Shown: positions 1-11,509 of the stretch, one piece after another
Layout: each line of letters opens with the position of its first letter
Numbering within the stretch: position 1 is the first letter of the stretch
From: Discostella pseudostelligera
Lineage: Eukaryota; Bacillariophyta; Thalassiosirophyceae; Thalassiosirales; Thalassiosiraceae
Direction: 5' to 3'
Length of the DNA stretch: 48,962 bases
NCBI GenBank assembly: GCA_036940085.1
Contig: JALLBK010000003.1
Coordinates: forward strand, 1-48,962
The notes under the pieces: model-generated
What the model was told of the DNA's origin: nothing
The model's input: the letters and a program-made list of their open reading frames with translations, nothing else
Database searches by the model: none
Program-made: the position numbers and the translations under genes

Positions 1-1182
1 CAACAACAATCAATTCAATCCAATTACACCTAGTCCTCTCAGAACCGATAGGACAATGTCGATGCTCCCGCACCTTCAGTTATGTATCATTGGATTGTTG
101 GAGTCGACTTCTACAATCATCATGGTGCTTCCTTGTGTTGTGCATGGTCCAATTTGAGAATCAATCCTAGGTATGCAATGGAAACAAACCAACACGTGTT
201 AAGTTGCATCCGTGACGTGGGAGAACATACTTGGATCCGATTACATATAATTTGAATAGCATGTCACCTCTCTTTTCATCCTCTCATAACAACTTGTCGT
301 AGATGGTGATTTTGCTGATGATGTGGTTCCGGTTCCTCATCTTTGGCCTCGGTCCCTTCGACGAAGGACAGGCTGAACGCCTGTCTGTATCCTTTTCTGC
401 CCTTGTCTACGAGTGGTGCTGAGAAGGACAGACGAGGCTCAACGAAAGGAGCAACGACAAGAGCTTGCCGGCTTGTCAGGCTACGTAGGAAGTGGTATAA
501 CGGGATACAGCCAGACGGCATTTGGGCACAAAGACAAAGAGCACATCTTCCACCGACATCGCCGCGAGCCACACTGCATGCCCGCCACCACAGCCAACAG
601 CCAACAGCCACACAGCCGCAGCCACAACCCCGCCTCCGCCTCCGCCTCCGCCTCCATTGTTTTGCGACCAAATCGGCTCTACTTCGTGGTCTAATACGAC
701 GAAGAATGTAAGATTTCAAAGTAATGGCATTCTCCAGCTTCATTTCGTTGATAGTGGGGTTTGACGGGTTCGATTAATTGGCCGGGGCTGCTGTGTTGCG
801 ATCGATGGCATTTTCGGGATCAAGCTCATGGACGATGGGGTGTCGTGCTAGCACGACTACCCGATTTCCTCAACTACGACCTAATGAATTCGGCTTTCTA
901 TCAATCAGACAGAGTTAAAGGTGTATTGTTTCATTAATGAGGGGGCTTCGAGGGCGCCTGCTGCTGCAGCGGTTGGAGCCATGACATGTCCATGGCAACA
1001 GTAACAGTACCGGTGCTCCTGATATGAATTGGTTGCAATGTTTACTCTATTTTGGGGGATTATTATATTGTTCACAATGTATTACTTGCTTTGCCTGCGT
1101 ATCGTTTTCTCACGTTCGTTCTGCCTTCTCTCCCCAACCGCCCATATCTTGTCTACCAGACGTCTACCAATAAACAAATAAA
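1..1182. other. Gene-free 5' segment upstream of the E2 gene
   Basis: I see no convincing gene here. The open frames between about 276 and 764 lie over CAACAGC- and CCGCCT-type simple repeats and give Arg-, Pro- or Ala-rich translations without recognisable domains. A short frame beginning at 57 encodes about 33 residues and has no recognisable features. The last 100 bases before the E2 start are pyrimidine-rich and presumably hold its promoter and 5' UTR. Confidence 0.6.
629..655. repeat. (CCGCCT)n microsatellite
   Basis: About four copies of the hexamer CCGCCT occur in tandem. They follow a CAACAGC/CACAGCC-rich stretch at about 590-628. This is simple-sequence DNA in a gene-free region and it explains the Arg/Pro-rich spurious frames on both strands. 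Confidence 0.85.
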
Positions 1183-1720
<538 letters not shown>

Positions 1721-3009
1721 CTACACTCTCTAGGCAATCGGACGAGGTCGTAGGGCTCTGATCCCGAGTGGTTTCCTTGAACTTGAAATAAGGCGTAGTC
1801 GTTATGGCCTGAGTTAGGATGGGAAATGATATATTTCGAGGGTGACGACCTCCTTGTTTTCCCACACAACACAGACTACTAATAGAATTGATGTATCTTG
1901 TCAATTGTTTAAGTTGAATGTGTTTGTAATTGGTTTGTTACGCTTCTTGAAATGCTGAATCAAAGCGAGTATGTGGATAGTTCAAACGTCATCATTACGA
2001 TACTATCCCTCGCAAGTCCCATCCCGAGCGCTGAAGTTCACGCTCGTAATTGTACCGGCTTCGCTAGGAAGGGGGACAAAATCGTAATCTTTGCATGTCA
2101 CCAGCTATCATCGCAGCCATCAGTGTACGCATATTATGATGACCTCTTATTTTGCCAATCATGAAGATTTTCGCTGTCGAAGCACTGCGCAAATGTTCCT
2201 ACCAGTCTTCATCAAGGGATGTGCCTCTCTATCAATAATAGGAACAAACCAAATTTTTTCACTGATCAGTTCCTCATCTCTGGTGAAAGAGGCATGAATT
2301 GTTGCAGATCTCACTTCTCCGAAGCTACACCTCACATCATCTCTCATGTGTGACCATCGTGTACGCCATTCCACGGATTGTAGTGTTAACATAACTTAGA
2401 TGACCTACGCATAAAAAATACACCCTCAAATCAATCTTTTCTCTGGATGTGCGCGGACTAGTTCTGGTAGAAGGAACAGAATGATAAGCACAAGGAGTAT
2501 TTTAGCCAGCACTACAACCCAACGCGATGACGAAGAGTTGTCCTCCACCGCTGTGATTCGTTTTGGAGATACCATGATCACTAATTCCGTGTCGAATATG
2601 CCGTAAGCTCTGTTGATGCTGGTATACTTCTTTGGTCGAGTCCCAAGATAATGTTCAGTAGGTCATCATGGTCATGATCTCTGCGCCTTTGCTTTTTGCT
2701 TTTGCTTTGGAGTTCGTTGGGTTTGGAGTTTGGAGGCAAAGAAGTGATATTACACGTGTAAGCTGCTCCTCTCTCCAGGTGGCACTGTGCATCGACGTCT
2801 GGCTGTCGTCGCCCATGTTGTCCCACATGATGTTGACGTCACAAGATACAGCCGCCCAAGAAAAGTGACGTGGACACGACGATGCCGACAGCCGACGTGA
2901 CGATGCACCATCTCCAGCGGCAATGATATTGATTACTCCTACCAAATGCTATGGTAGCACATTCGACTGTGAATAATCATATCAATTCATTACCACCACC
3001 ACCATCATC
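1721..3009. other. Intergenic region, no gene recognised
   Basis: About 1.3 kb between the E2 stop and the hydroxy acid dehydrogenase start. All open frames are under 100 codons, lack domains and show no plausible splicing pattern. It holds a perfect 12-bp palindrome TTACACGTGTAA at 2750-2761 (a G-box core) and CRE-like elements near 2834-2871. The last 300 bp are presumably the promoter of the dehydrogenase gene. Confidence 0.55.
2834..2871. promoter_or_regulatory. CRE-like TGACGTCA and TGACGT elements
   Basis: A perfect palindromic TGACGTCA lies at 2834-2841 and a further TGACGT at 2866-2871, about 140-175 bp before the dehydrogenase ATG at 3010. TGACGT/ACGTCA hexamers are the core of CO2/cAMP-responsive elements bound by bZIP factors in diatom promoters. 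A role here is inference from motif and position only. Confidence 0.4.
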
Positions 3010-4423
3010 ATGATACCGAATCCTCACAAGCTGGGAGTGCACAAGCTCCTCAAGCACATCCCTCTCAATGCAATTTTTGATGCGCCTTCGAAGGCACGTC
3101 TTCGCAAGGCTGTGAATATTGCCGATTTGCGATTGTGTGCCAAGCAGCGCGCTCACAAGGTCAGTTGGTTCCATCACTTCTTTTGACGATGTAAATTCAA
3201 CTGTTGCTACATTCGATTCAAGATGTGCCAACTCATGTTCATTCCTTTGTCCATTCCGGTTGTCTCAATCATTACAGATGGTATTCGACTATCTCGATGC
3301 TGGAGCCGACGACGAAATCTCCCTCCGTCGTGGGAAGGACGCCTACTCCGAATTAGAAATGCATTTCCACATCCTATCCGGGCTTAAGCCACCCCTCGAT
3401 CTATCTACCAAAATATTTGGCCAAGATGTCAAGCTTCCCTTCTTCGGATGTCCCACCGCGGGAAACCGAATGTTTCATTGGGAGGGTGAGACCGCTGCCG
3501 CACGTGCAGCGAAGCACCATGGAACACTCTATGGGCTGTCATCGTTGGCAACTACTGGTATTACTGAAATTGGAAAGATAACCGATGGCCCCAAAGTTTT
3601 TCAACTGTATGTCTGGAAAGATCGTGAGTTGGTCAAGGAGGTGTTGGCTAGGGCGAAGGAGGGTGGTTTCCATGCCATGGCACTGACGGTAGACTTTACA
3701 TGGTATGGAAATCGCGAGCGTGATATTCGAAATGATTTCTCCATCCCACCCAAGTATTCATTAAATCAGATAGCTGAGGCTATCAAGAAGCCCGCTTGGA
3801 CTTATGATTTTCTGTCTCATGAGCCTTATACCTACGCATGCATCAATAAGGATGTTCCCGCTGATTCACTCGCCTCGTTCGTGAATAGCCAGATCAGTCC
3901 TGAGTTTGATTGGAAGGATGCAGAATGGTTGTTGGGAGAGTGGAATATGCCCTCGGCAGTGAAGGGAGTGTGTCGTCCTGATGATGCTATCAAGGCTGTG
4001 CAGACTGGGTTCACTACCATGTGGGTTTCAAACCACGGAGCAAGGCAGTTGGAAACGAGCCCAGCAACGATTGATGTTCTGCCGTCGATTCGCGAGGCAG
4101 TAGGTCCTAATGTGGAGATTATATTGGATGGTGGAGTCCAACGCGGTACTGATATTTGTAAAGCACTTGCTCTTGGTGCCGATGCCGTAGGGGTTGGAAA
4201 ACCGTATCTCTACGGATTGGCAGCGGGTGGAACTGAGGGCGTTATCAAAGCCTATGACATTCTAAAAACCGAGCTTGATAGAGCGATGGGATTGCTTGGT
4301 ACTGGGACAGTGGCTGATTTGAAGAAGCGTGGACCTGGTCTGATCAAGAGACGACATGCAAGCGCCCGTGATTATCCTGACAGGTACGCTTATGAACGTG
4401 GATATGGAGGAGGTGTGATCTAA
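3010..4423 (+). CDS. FMN-dependent L-2-hydroxy acid dehydrogenase/oxidase
   Basis: Two exons (3010-3159 and 3278-4423) encode 431 residues. The first supplies the N-terminal helices ending AKQRAHK and the second resumes at MVFDYLDAGADDE, a junction that matches the family. This is the FMN-binding TIM barrel of glycolate oxidase, L-lactate dehydrogenase and lactate oxidase. Lys279 (SAVKGV) and the catalytic base His303 in SNHGARQLET are present, followed by the flavin-phosphate motif DGGVQRGTDICKALALGADA. The canonical GGRQLD reads GARQLE here, but the substrate-binding Arg306 is retained. It should oxidise a short L-2-hydroxy acid such as lactate or glycolate to the 2-oxo acid. Substrate and electron acceptor cannot be read from the sequence. 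No organelle signal is obvious. Confidence 0.9.
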
Positions 4424-4512
4424 GATCGAAATGACATTTGGTGTAAATTGCATCTGGCCGCTGGCTGTGTTCGCAGATGATTCAGAGTAACTCATCAGCT
4501 AAACTTACGAGC

Positions 4513-6309
4513 TTATTGCATTTTTCTTAGGATTACTGACGAACCTCTTACGTCTTTTCCACCTTGCTGGCGGAGCGTACAGTCTTCCCATGAAAGAACT
4601 TCAAAACTTGAACGATTTGCAACATCTTCGATGTAAGATCGTGAATGACCAAACCTACCGCTGGGAAGTAATCTCAATCCGCTATCGGAATGAGGACCAT
4701 CGTATTTCTCAACAGTAAATCCAACGATGCCACCGCTGACCAGACACACCGAACTTTGTTCGAACACCTTTGATATATCCCCAATGTAGATGAACACATC
4801 CGATGCTAGAATACAATCTATGGAGCCTTTTTCCAACGTCGACAAATATTTTGCGGCGTCTTCGTTAGTAACAGTTGCATACACATTTCTTCCACGTTTG
4901 CTCTTGCGTTCGCGAGCTATCTCAACCATCCTCTGCGAAAGATCCACCCCTTCTATTACAACCCATGGCATTTCGTTGGATACAATGTTACCCAACAAAC
5001 CCGTACCACAGCCCAAGTCAATTATTCTCTTGATGGATAATGGTGACTTTCCTAGTTGTTTCAGTGTCTTTTGCAGAGCATCGTAAACTAATGTGTGGCC
5101 TTTGTATCCAAGTACATCAACCAGTTCGGATTCAAATCTCGCGCTATAGCCATCAAATAATGCGCTAACATAATCTGGATCAAGTTCATGTACATTGGAA
5201 ACTACGTCGTCGACACCAGAGCCGTCAGTGATACTTGCCAATTGGACTATCGCGTGCCCGTCACTTGGATTTATCTCTAAACTCTTTCTAAAACACTCCC
5301 GAGCTTTTTTTACCGACCCTTGCTTCTTCTCCGTTATGCCCATATTATTGTATAAATCTACAATCTGATCCATCAAAGTGTCACTTTGATTATCCACTGA
5401 AGTCAATACTGGGGCTATTGTCTTTTCGGCATCATGTAAATAAGACATTTGCGTTTGAAAGTCATGTCCAGCTTCCCTTGCCGCAGCTGCGACGAGAATT
5501 GACGTCCGGGCAAAATTGACAAGTAGCATCTGATGATCAGACTCGCCATCTCCAACGCTCATGCGTTGTTTCGATTTTTCCATTGCACGATGGTATGATT
5601 GATATGCTAATTCAGGTTGCATTACAATGCGTAGTGCTGCCCCTCTGTACTCGTCCACTATGGATTCTGTCGGACACTTCTTCTCTAATAAATTGCATGC
5701 ATCGAAAGCAGATTGAATAAGTTGATTTTGAGTGGGTGGATCCACAACTTGCATAGTTCCATCAGGTTCAATTGTAATCTCTATTGGTTGATCAATAAAA
5801 TTCACTAATGATAGCAAAATCGGCATGATGGTTTGGAATGCACGTAGTATCGACTCATTATCAATCCCATCAAGTTTCATTGCCATGTTGTAATACTCAA
5901 TTGCTTGCAATTTGTCATGTAGAATATCCTTGGCAATTGTACCCGCTCGAATTAAGGATTCATATCGAAGTTTTACAGGAGGACGTCTCTTCTCTGTCAC
6001 ATGGACGGATGGTTGGCCGACGGCGTGGTATAAGTGCAACACTTCATTTACCAGATTAGTGTCATCAGGGTGGTCGACAGGTGGTGTAATCTGTGAATCC
6101 AATAGCTGGGCGAGCGCGTGTTGAATCCATGGGAAGTGGGGATCCTCCTTGAGTTTCTCTCTGCATATGTCTATCGCTTCTAAGACGTTTGGCGGTGTAA
6201 TACTATTTTGTGCCGATGACAGTGCCAAACAAGCATGGAGCAGGAGTAGGGAAGTAGCTTTCATTGACGACATTACTATCTGCCTGAGGCACCTGAGGCT
6301 ATTGATCAT
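4513..6309 (-). CDS. TPR-containing SAM-dependent methyltransferase with signal peptide
   Basis: A single exon of 598 residues. The N-terminus has a hydrophobic segment (MKATSLLLLHACLALSSAQ) like a cleavable ER signal; Met13 (codon at 6273) gives the most typical start. The middle is helical and includes a clear TPR-type unit (KARECFRKSLEINPSDGHA). The C-terminal third begins with YVSALFDGYSARFESEL, the linker seen in bacterial proteins of the 'predicted methyltransferase with TPR repeat' group (COG4976). A class I SAM fold follows, with motif I DLGCGTG at 431-437 and the acidic motif II residue in EGVDLS. The substrate is unknown. A secreted or organelle-directed SAM enzyme is unusual. The gene converges on the dehydrogenase gene with 89 bp between stops. 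Confidence 0.8.
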   Translation of the reverse strand: MINSLRCLRQIVMSSMKATSLLLLHACLALSSAQNSITPPNVLEAIDICREKLKEDPHFPWIQHALAQLLDSQITPPVDHPDDTNLVNEVLHLYHAVGQPSVHVTEKRRPPVKLRYESLIRAGTIAKDILHDKLQAIEYYNMAMKLDGIDNESILRAFQTIMPILLSLVNFIDQPIEITIEPDGTMQVVDPPTQNQLIQSAFDACNLLEKKCPTESIVDEYRGAALRIVMQPELAYQSYHRAMEKSKQRMSVGDGESDHQMLLVNFARTSILVAAAAREAGHDFQTQMSYLHDAEKTIAPVLTSVDNQSDTLMDQIVDLYNNMGITEKKQGSVKKARECFRKSLEINPSDGHAIVQLASITDGSGVDDVVSNVHELDPDYVSALFDGYSARFESELVDVLGYKGHTLVYDALQKTLKQLGKSPLSIKRIIDLGCGTGLLGNIVSNEMPWVVIEGVDLSQRMVEIARERKSKRGRNVYATVTNEDAAKYLSTLEKGSIDCILASDVFIYIGDISKVFEQSSVCLVSGGIVGFTVEKYDGPHSDSGLRLLPSGRFGHSRSYIEDVANRSSFEVLSWEDCTLRQQGGKDVRGSSVILRKMQ

Positions 6310-6824
6310 TCATCAATCATCATCAACATCTTCGTCTTGCTTTGCACTCTACTCCTTTCGGTTGTTGCGATAGTAGCGTTAGGTGCGGTGTTGGTTGGTC
6401 GAAGTTGGTCGGCGGTCGTCGGTCGGCGGCGGTGTTGGTTGTTGGTGTGTTGGTGTTGATTTGGTTCCGGTGCCGAGAGGCGCGAAAAAATTGGACCTTG
6501 ACCATGATGGCCGAAGGCTCAGTAGCGGTTTGGCAGACACAGACGCATTAAAACCGGTCGATCTAGCGAATCAACAGTCGACGACAAAAGTTCCCGGTCG
6601 ACGGACAGAGTTCCCGGTCGACGGACAGAAAGGGTGAGGGTGAGTACCGGTCGACGGACAGAGACCGAAAAATGAAAAAGAGCACCAAAACCGAAAAGAG
6701 CACCAGCATCAAGTCACAGTCCAACTCCAACAAAACAACTCCAATTCAACTGAAGAGACGGAAGGGACACCCTGCACTGCCCCACGAAGTATCGATCAGT
6801 CTGCACCCTCGACAACTCTCTAAA
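6310..6824. promoter_or_regulatory. Divergent promoter region, methyltransferase / PHO88-ankyrin
   Basis: A 515-bp gap between divergent start codons. It contains an E2F-like GGCGCGAAAA at 6479-6488, repeated TCGGCGG/TTGGT low-complexity sequence at 6380-6470, and a short direct repeat (6591-6664) described separately. Small open frames here have no domain content. Confidence 0.5.
6591..6664. repeat. Three direct copies of CGGTCGACGGACAGA
   Basis: TTCCCGGTCGACGGACAGAG at 6591-6610 is followed immediately by a near-identical copy at 6611-6630. A third, TACCGGTCGACGGACAGAGA, lies at 6645-6664. The inverse complement CTGTCCGTCGA also occurs in another promoter region at 41371-41381. The copies may be binding sites or a small local duplication; the sequence alone does not decide. 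Confidence 0.8.
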
Positions 6825-8240
6825 ATGGTGGAGTTCAATAAGATGGTCGTGATGTAAGTTCATAGATCCCCAGAGAGCAATCTCGGCTGTGTAGACGATT
6901 ATTTTTTCAACGAATTGTTGTGCTCACCCCATGCCGCAATCTTAATTCACCCCCGCCACCCATTGAATGCGCCCATCTGACGGAAATCCACGGTATTATA
7001 CTTATACAGGCTGCCAGTAATGTTGGCAGCACGGAAGCTAGATGGCGAAGATCCTAATGTCATTTTTTACCTGCGCTGTCTGTACGGCTTTGTCCAGACG
7101 ATTGCGGTCATGTTAGTTGTATTCATCTACTTCAAGGCCAACGCCGCCGCAAAGGAGAGCACCAATGCGGTGAAGATCTACGTGCCATCTCCTCCTCAGG
7201 TGGGTGACACCTATGCTGTATTTTCTTTGATTTTTGATGCCAACGGCTTTACCCACGACGAATTCTAACTACCCCCTCGCACCTAATCTCCTCGCTTGGT
7301 ATAGCCGTTCGTACCCCCATCTGACAAAAAGCAATATCAAGAAAAGATGCTCAACGATCACCTCTCATCCACTGCTCAAAAGCTACTTGGATCTACCCTT
7401 TTTGGAATACTCATGACCGCCGGCCTACACATGTGGAGGGGGATGATTGTCGGTCTTGCCATTCAAAGCATTATGGCCCCCTTCAATTTGGCCGAGAACG
7501 CGCTCGTTTCCACTCTCCTGCAAAAGGGAGGATTTGTCAATTTGAAAGAGAAACGGATTTTTGGTGAGAAGCTACAGGAGGAAATTGGTGATACAGATGA
7601 AGTGGTCGATGGTGAGGGCAATGTAATCGTAATCAAGAAGGAAATTGCTTCGAAGACAAACAACAAAACCAAATCACTGGAAGATGTCCTCCTTGATGTT
7701 TGGGATCTTGGAGCCGATGCCGACATTAAACCACTCATGGCTATGCTCAATAAGAAGAATGTTAATTTTGCAACATCGGAGAATGGATGGACGCCTATAA
7801 TGATCATGAGTGGTTTGGGAGCAAAGAGTGCTATCGGAGCGATGAGGACGATGAAGACAATGGGGGCCAATCCGGAGCAGTTGGATAAGGAAGGGTGGAA
7901 TGCTCTCCACTGGGTACGTATTATGTCGTAGATTGGCGATTCATGAGGTTTCGGATGATTTCATTATTTTCTAACCTATGAGCGAATCTCGAAATTGGTC
8001 TTTATCGTCATTAAACAGTCTGCATTCCACGGTAGTGCGGATGCTGCCAAAGTCCTTCTCGATAAAGGCGTATACGACGGAATCACGCTTGGATTGCACA
8101 AAGTTGCAGACAAAGAGGGGAAGACTGCAATTGACCATGCAAAGGAGGAAGGGAATAAGGATGTGGCTAAGGTCATCGAAGAGGCGGTGGGGCTTGTTCT
8201 GGATGACGGGACAAGTGAAGGAATGAGGAAAAGGAAGTAA
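6825..8240 (+). CDS. PHO88/SND3-like membrane protein fused to ankyrin repeats
   Basis: Four exons (6825-6853, 7010-7199, 7305-7913, 8019-8240) encode 349 residues. Residues about 1-165 follow the yeast Pho88/Snd3 pattern: a short N-terminus VVMLPVMLAARKLDGEDPNV, a first membrane segment FVQTIAVMLVVFIYF, a YVPSPPQPF linker, then QKLLGSTLFGILMTAGLHMW and the AIQSIMAPFNLAENALV region. Pho88/Snd3 is an ER membrane protein of the SRP-independent (SND) targeting route. Yeast Snd3 is about 188 residues. Here an extra C-terminal half follows an acidic linker and contains ankyrin-type units (NGWTPIMIMSGLGAKSAIGA, EGWNALHWSAFHGSADAAKV, DKEGKTAIDHAKEEGNKDVA). The fusion is supported by continuous reading phase across all introns, and one intron splits an ankyrin unit. 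Client binding by the repeats is speculation. Confidence 0.85.
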
Positions 8241-8374
8241 ATGACTGTACGAAACGTGGCTGCGCCAAAGGGTTGTATGAGGGCCTAGTATGATGGCCAT
8301 CGATGATTAAAAATTCATTAAGGTTATTTATTCTCTAGAGCCGTTATGTCTATCTCGCTTCGACTGGGTGTCGG

Positions 8375-11117
8375 TCATGAGCTAAACGTGGGACAAGCGC
8401 TTCCAATCCAGATTGCTTCACAATTCCTGCATTCTTCCACACATCGTTTCCATTGTTCCTCTTGTTCTGAAGTCCATCGAAGAGTAACCTTCGGATTGTT
8501 CGACAACTTACGCTGCTGGGTAAGTACTGCTGCCTTTTTGTAATTGCTTTGAAATATCATGAGAATGGGTATGTGCGTGGGCACACGCTCGACGAGTGAT
8601 TGCTGTCGTGAAGGTCAACGGAGGAACACTTCAATATTCAATTGTCGGTGAAGCAAAAGGTCATTCCAATCGACTCACCATAATATCATCTAACTTCGTT
8701 ATCTCGCCCTTCCAACGATCTTTGCCATTATTGCCACTACGATCTTCACAACTCAAATTGGCCCAAAGTAAGCCAGCTCTCTTAGTGGATTTATCACTGG
8801 ACAGCCACGAAGGCACAGCCATGGACATGTTGCTCATAATGGAATCGCAATTTAAGACATGGTGTGCGCCATCAGCCGACTGAGCATATTTTGATATCCA
8901 ATCATTGCCACCTGAAGAGGTTGATGAAAACGCATTCCTGAGATGAAGCTACAAGCTACCCCAAACATCCACAAATTTGAGAGGGAAAAGATTCACTTAC
9001 CGATGCACACACAAGATCCGTCATTACGCTCGGCAAATGTCTCTGCATCCTTCTTCTGGCTACTTGCTTCACGATTTATCTTTTGGTAGATGCTGATGAT
9101 ATTTTGTCGACTTGAGTTCTCCTTTAATCTAAACGAGTCGCCGCGGCGGGCCCGACGCAATGCTAAAACCAGTGCTGCTTCTGCATCTTCCGTGCTACAG
9201 TGACCGTGAGACCCACATTGGATTTTCTTTTGCATCAAAACATTAGACAAATGTTTGAGGCTAAATTTCCTCCCGTTCGATCCACGAAAGAGCACAGAGG
9301 TATCAATGATTTTGTCATGGACTATCCGCAGTGCTCGAAGGTCATTTTCCAACGAATGACCTACGATAATATCATCTTCGTCTATCATGCTTAACAATCG
9401 GACTTGGATGTCCTCAATTCGAGTTTCAACACTCTGAAGCATATTGGGAGTTATCCCTGAGAATTCTAAGAAGCAGTGGGAAGACGATGGTTGGCAAAGA
9501 AGCAATCGGTATTAGAATAGGAAAATGCTCTGCGATGAGGCAGTATGCAGATGGATACTCACGTGTAAGATGGTCTAAAACCGTTCTGCGAGGTTTCACG
9601 AGCTCATCTAAGACAACGACACTTCTTTCATCATCCTTGTCAAATCCAGTAAACATAAGCATCGATACACGAGCAAGCTCCGGATCTGCAGATGATGTCT
9701 GGACCATCTCACAGTCCAAAGCAAAAATTTTCCGCTCTCGTACATGATTGTCGTTCACATTGCAAGAATCAGTAGTATCAGAGTTTTCACGAACTGCACG
9801 ATACTTACTAAATGATTTGACGTAGTATTCCATGTCTGAGAATTCATCGCCTGTTATTGCTTCATCCATGTCATTCGATACCAAGTTAACTGATAGAGCA
9901 CTTATCAATTGTATTGCATCGCACTTAGCTTGCATTGGTGGCCTATCTTCCTTCATTTGCGGTGACTTTGACAGTTCGCATACTTTTTTCATTACCAATC
10001 TTCTCTCCGACGTGGACTCAACGGTTGCACTGTACGTGTCCGTATTTGACAGGATAGGGAATCCCTCTGAACGCATCTGCTTCGGTCTCAATAAAAGATC
10101 ATCCATTGCACGAAATATATCAAAATCTCCAGATGCAATTTTCAATTCATCAGACAGAGCCGGGGGAGGTGGCGGAGGGAGAAACATCAGTATATCAGAT
10201 ATGCACCGAGGCTCGTGTTTCTCCTGAAACAAGTTGACTCTGCATGCAGCTGCAACTGTTCGCTTGACTTTGTTGCTTTCATTCTTTTCTCGATGTATTA
10301 ATTTCGTCCAGACATTATCGCTCTTTGCAGCAAGGGAGTTCGTTATCCTCTGTGACGGCATGAGCGGACACACTGTGCTGATATCCCCACCAACTATTTC
10401 GATTTCAATGACCGCCACTCCACCAACACCCGCTTGGTTGCAAATTTCTGACCAGGAAGGCAGCGGAGGAACATGAACTAAAGATGATGCACCACATTTC
10501 TCTTTATTTGTCGATGGCGGGGACAATTTTCTCTTCTTTTGCGCCTTCTCTGATGTAGAGGTGTGGTGTGAATCCACTCCTCCAAACAAGAGATTCACCA
10601 GCACATCCCTATGATCACATCCTTCGGTTGTTTGCCAGTTTTCTAATCTTCCAAAATCACATTGATGCTCCGACGCAAGACAAACAGTTGGTCCTGGGAG
10701 TGGGCCTAACATCGCCTCGTGATCAATTGCAATGCCTCCGCCGCTTGTTTTACTTTGCAGACTTGTACTTCCGCTTTTGTGTTCATCTGCGCGTGTAGTA
10801 CAGCTTGTTTTGTATTCACTAAGCAGCTCTACTAACAAGTTCCAGTCACTTCGAGTTGTAATCCCAGGCGAATGACCCGTCGCACGTCGCCATAACTTCT
10901 TGAGTTGCCCTTTTGCTGCCTTGCGCTTCTTGTGTTTCTTCTTCGACACTGCAATGTTCCCGTTGGAAGCATCATCCACTAGCACAACTGACAGTGATGC
11001 TGATGCTGATGTTGATGCTGATGCTGATGCCTCCGCTACAGTATCATCCCGATCCCCGTCGTCACTCCCCTTCTCGTCCCTCCTTTGGCCGAGCGTATTG
11101 GTATTGTTGGTGCTCAT
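8375..11117 (-). CDS. REX-family DEDDh 3'-5' RNA exonuclease
   Basis: Four exons on the minus strand (11117-9563, 9465-9001, 8911-8679, 8602-8375) join in phase to 826 residues. The long N-terminal part is low complexity (Ser/Ala runs, Lys-rich patches) and probably disordered. The catalytic domain starts FALDCEMVQTS (DE of DEDDh), continues LTQFSGITPNMLQSVETR across the first intron, then IIVGHSLENDLRAL (third acidic residue) and HCSTEDAEAALVLAL (His and last Asp). This is the REXO1/Rex1-type ribonuclease fold, which trims 3' ends of structured RNAs in the nucleus. The last two exons are inferred from donor/acceptor sites and a continuous frame; they add about 150 residues ending CPTFSS. Start Met 11117 was chosen because upstream codons run through E2F-like promoter motifs. 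Confidence 0.82.
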
Positions 11118-11509
11118 TCTCTCTCTCCTACGATGTATGTTGTCGAGAACGACAGCGACAGGGTAGTTCCTATTCCTATTCCTAGTGTTAGTGTGGCGGC
11201 GGCAGCAGGCAGCAGCGGCCAGCGGCGGCTCGATTCTCGAGCGATGGCAGCAGGCAGCAGGCAGACGAACTTTGGGCGCGCCAAAATCAAATTGTCTTCC
11301 CGCCAAATCAACGATGGCGGGAAGAGTAGAGAATTTGGCGGGAGACGTGATGACTCGACAAGTACGTGGCACGCGCGCCCGCAATTCTCCTCTCTCCTCT
11401 CTCTCGTCTCCATCTCATCCATCTCGTTCATCTCGTTCATCACTTCACTCTCCATCACCAATCACCAAAGAAGCTGTAGAGATAATAGATCGCCATAACT
11501 TTATCTCCA
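11118..11509. promoter_or_regulatory. Divergent promoter REX / aldo-keto reductase with E2F-like sites
   Basis: 392 bp between divergent starts. E2F-like elements are GGGCGCGCCAAAA at 11274-11286, CTTCCCGCCAAA at 11296-11307, ATGGCGGGAAG at 11314-11324 and TTTGGCGGGA at 11334-11343: four in 70 bp. A CTCATCCATCTCGTT-type pyrimidine-rich stretch at 11390-11460 precedes the reductase start and looks like a 5' UTR or initiator region. Open frames across the region are artefacts of low complexity. Confidence 0.6.

Noticed and set aside
276..764. Overlapping open frames on both strands with Arg-, Pro- or Ala-rich translations
   Set aside because: They lie over CCGCCT and CAACAGC simple repeats and have no domain, splice context or plausible composition.
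8346..8883. Plus-strand open frames that looked like a small spliced gene
   Set aside because: They are antisense to the last two exons of the REX gene, which have proper splice sites and continue its reading frame; the plus-strand 8596 frame also begins with GTG.
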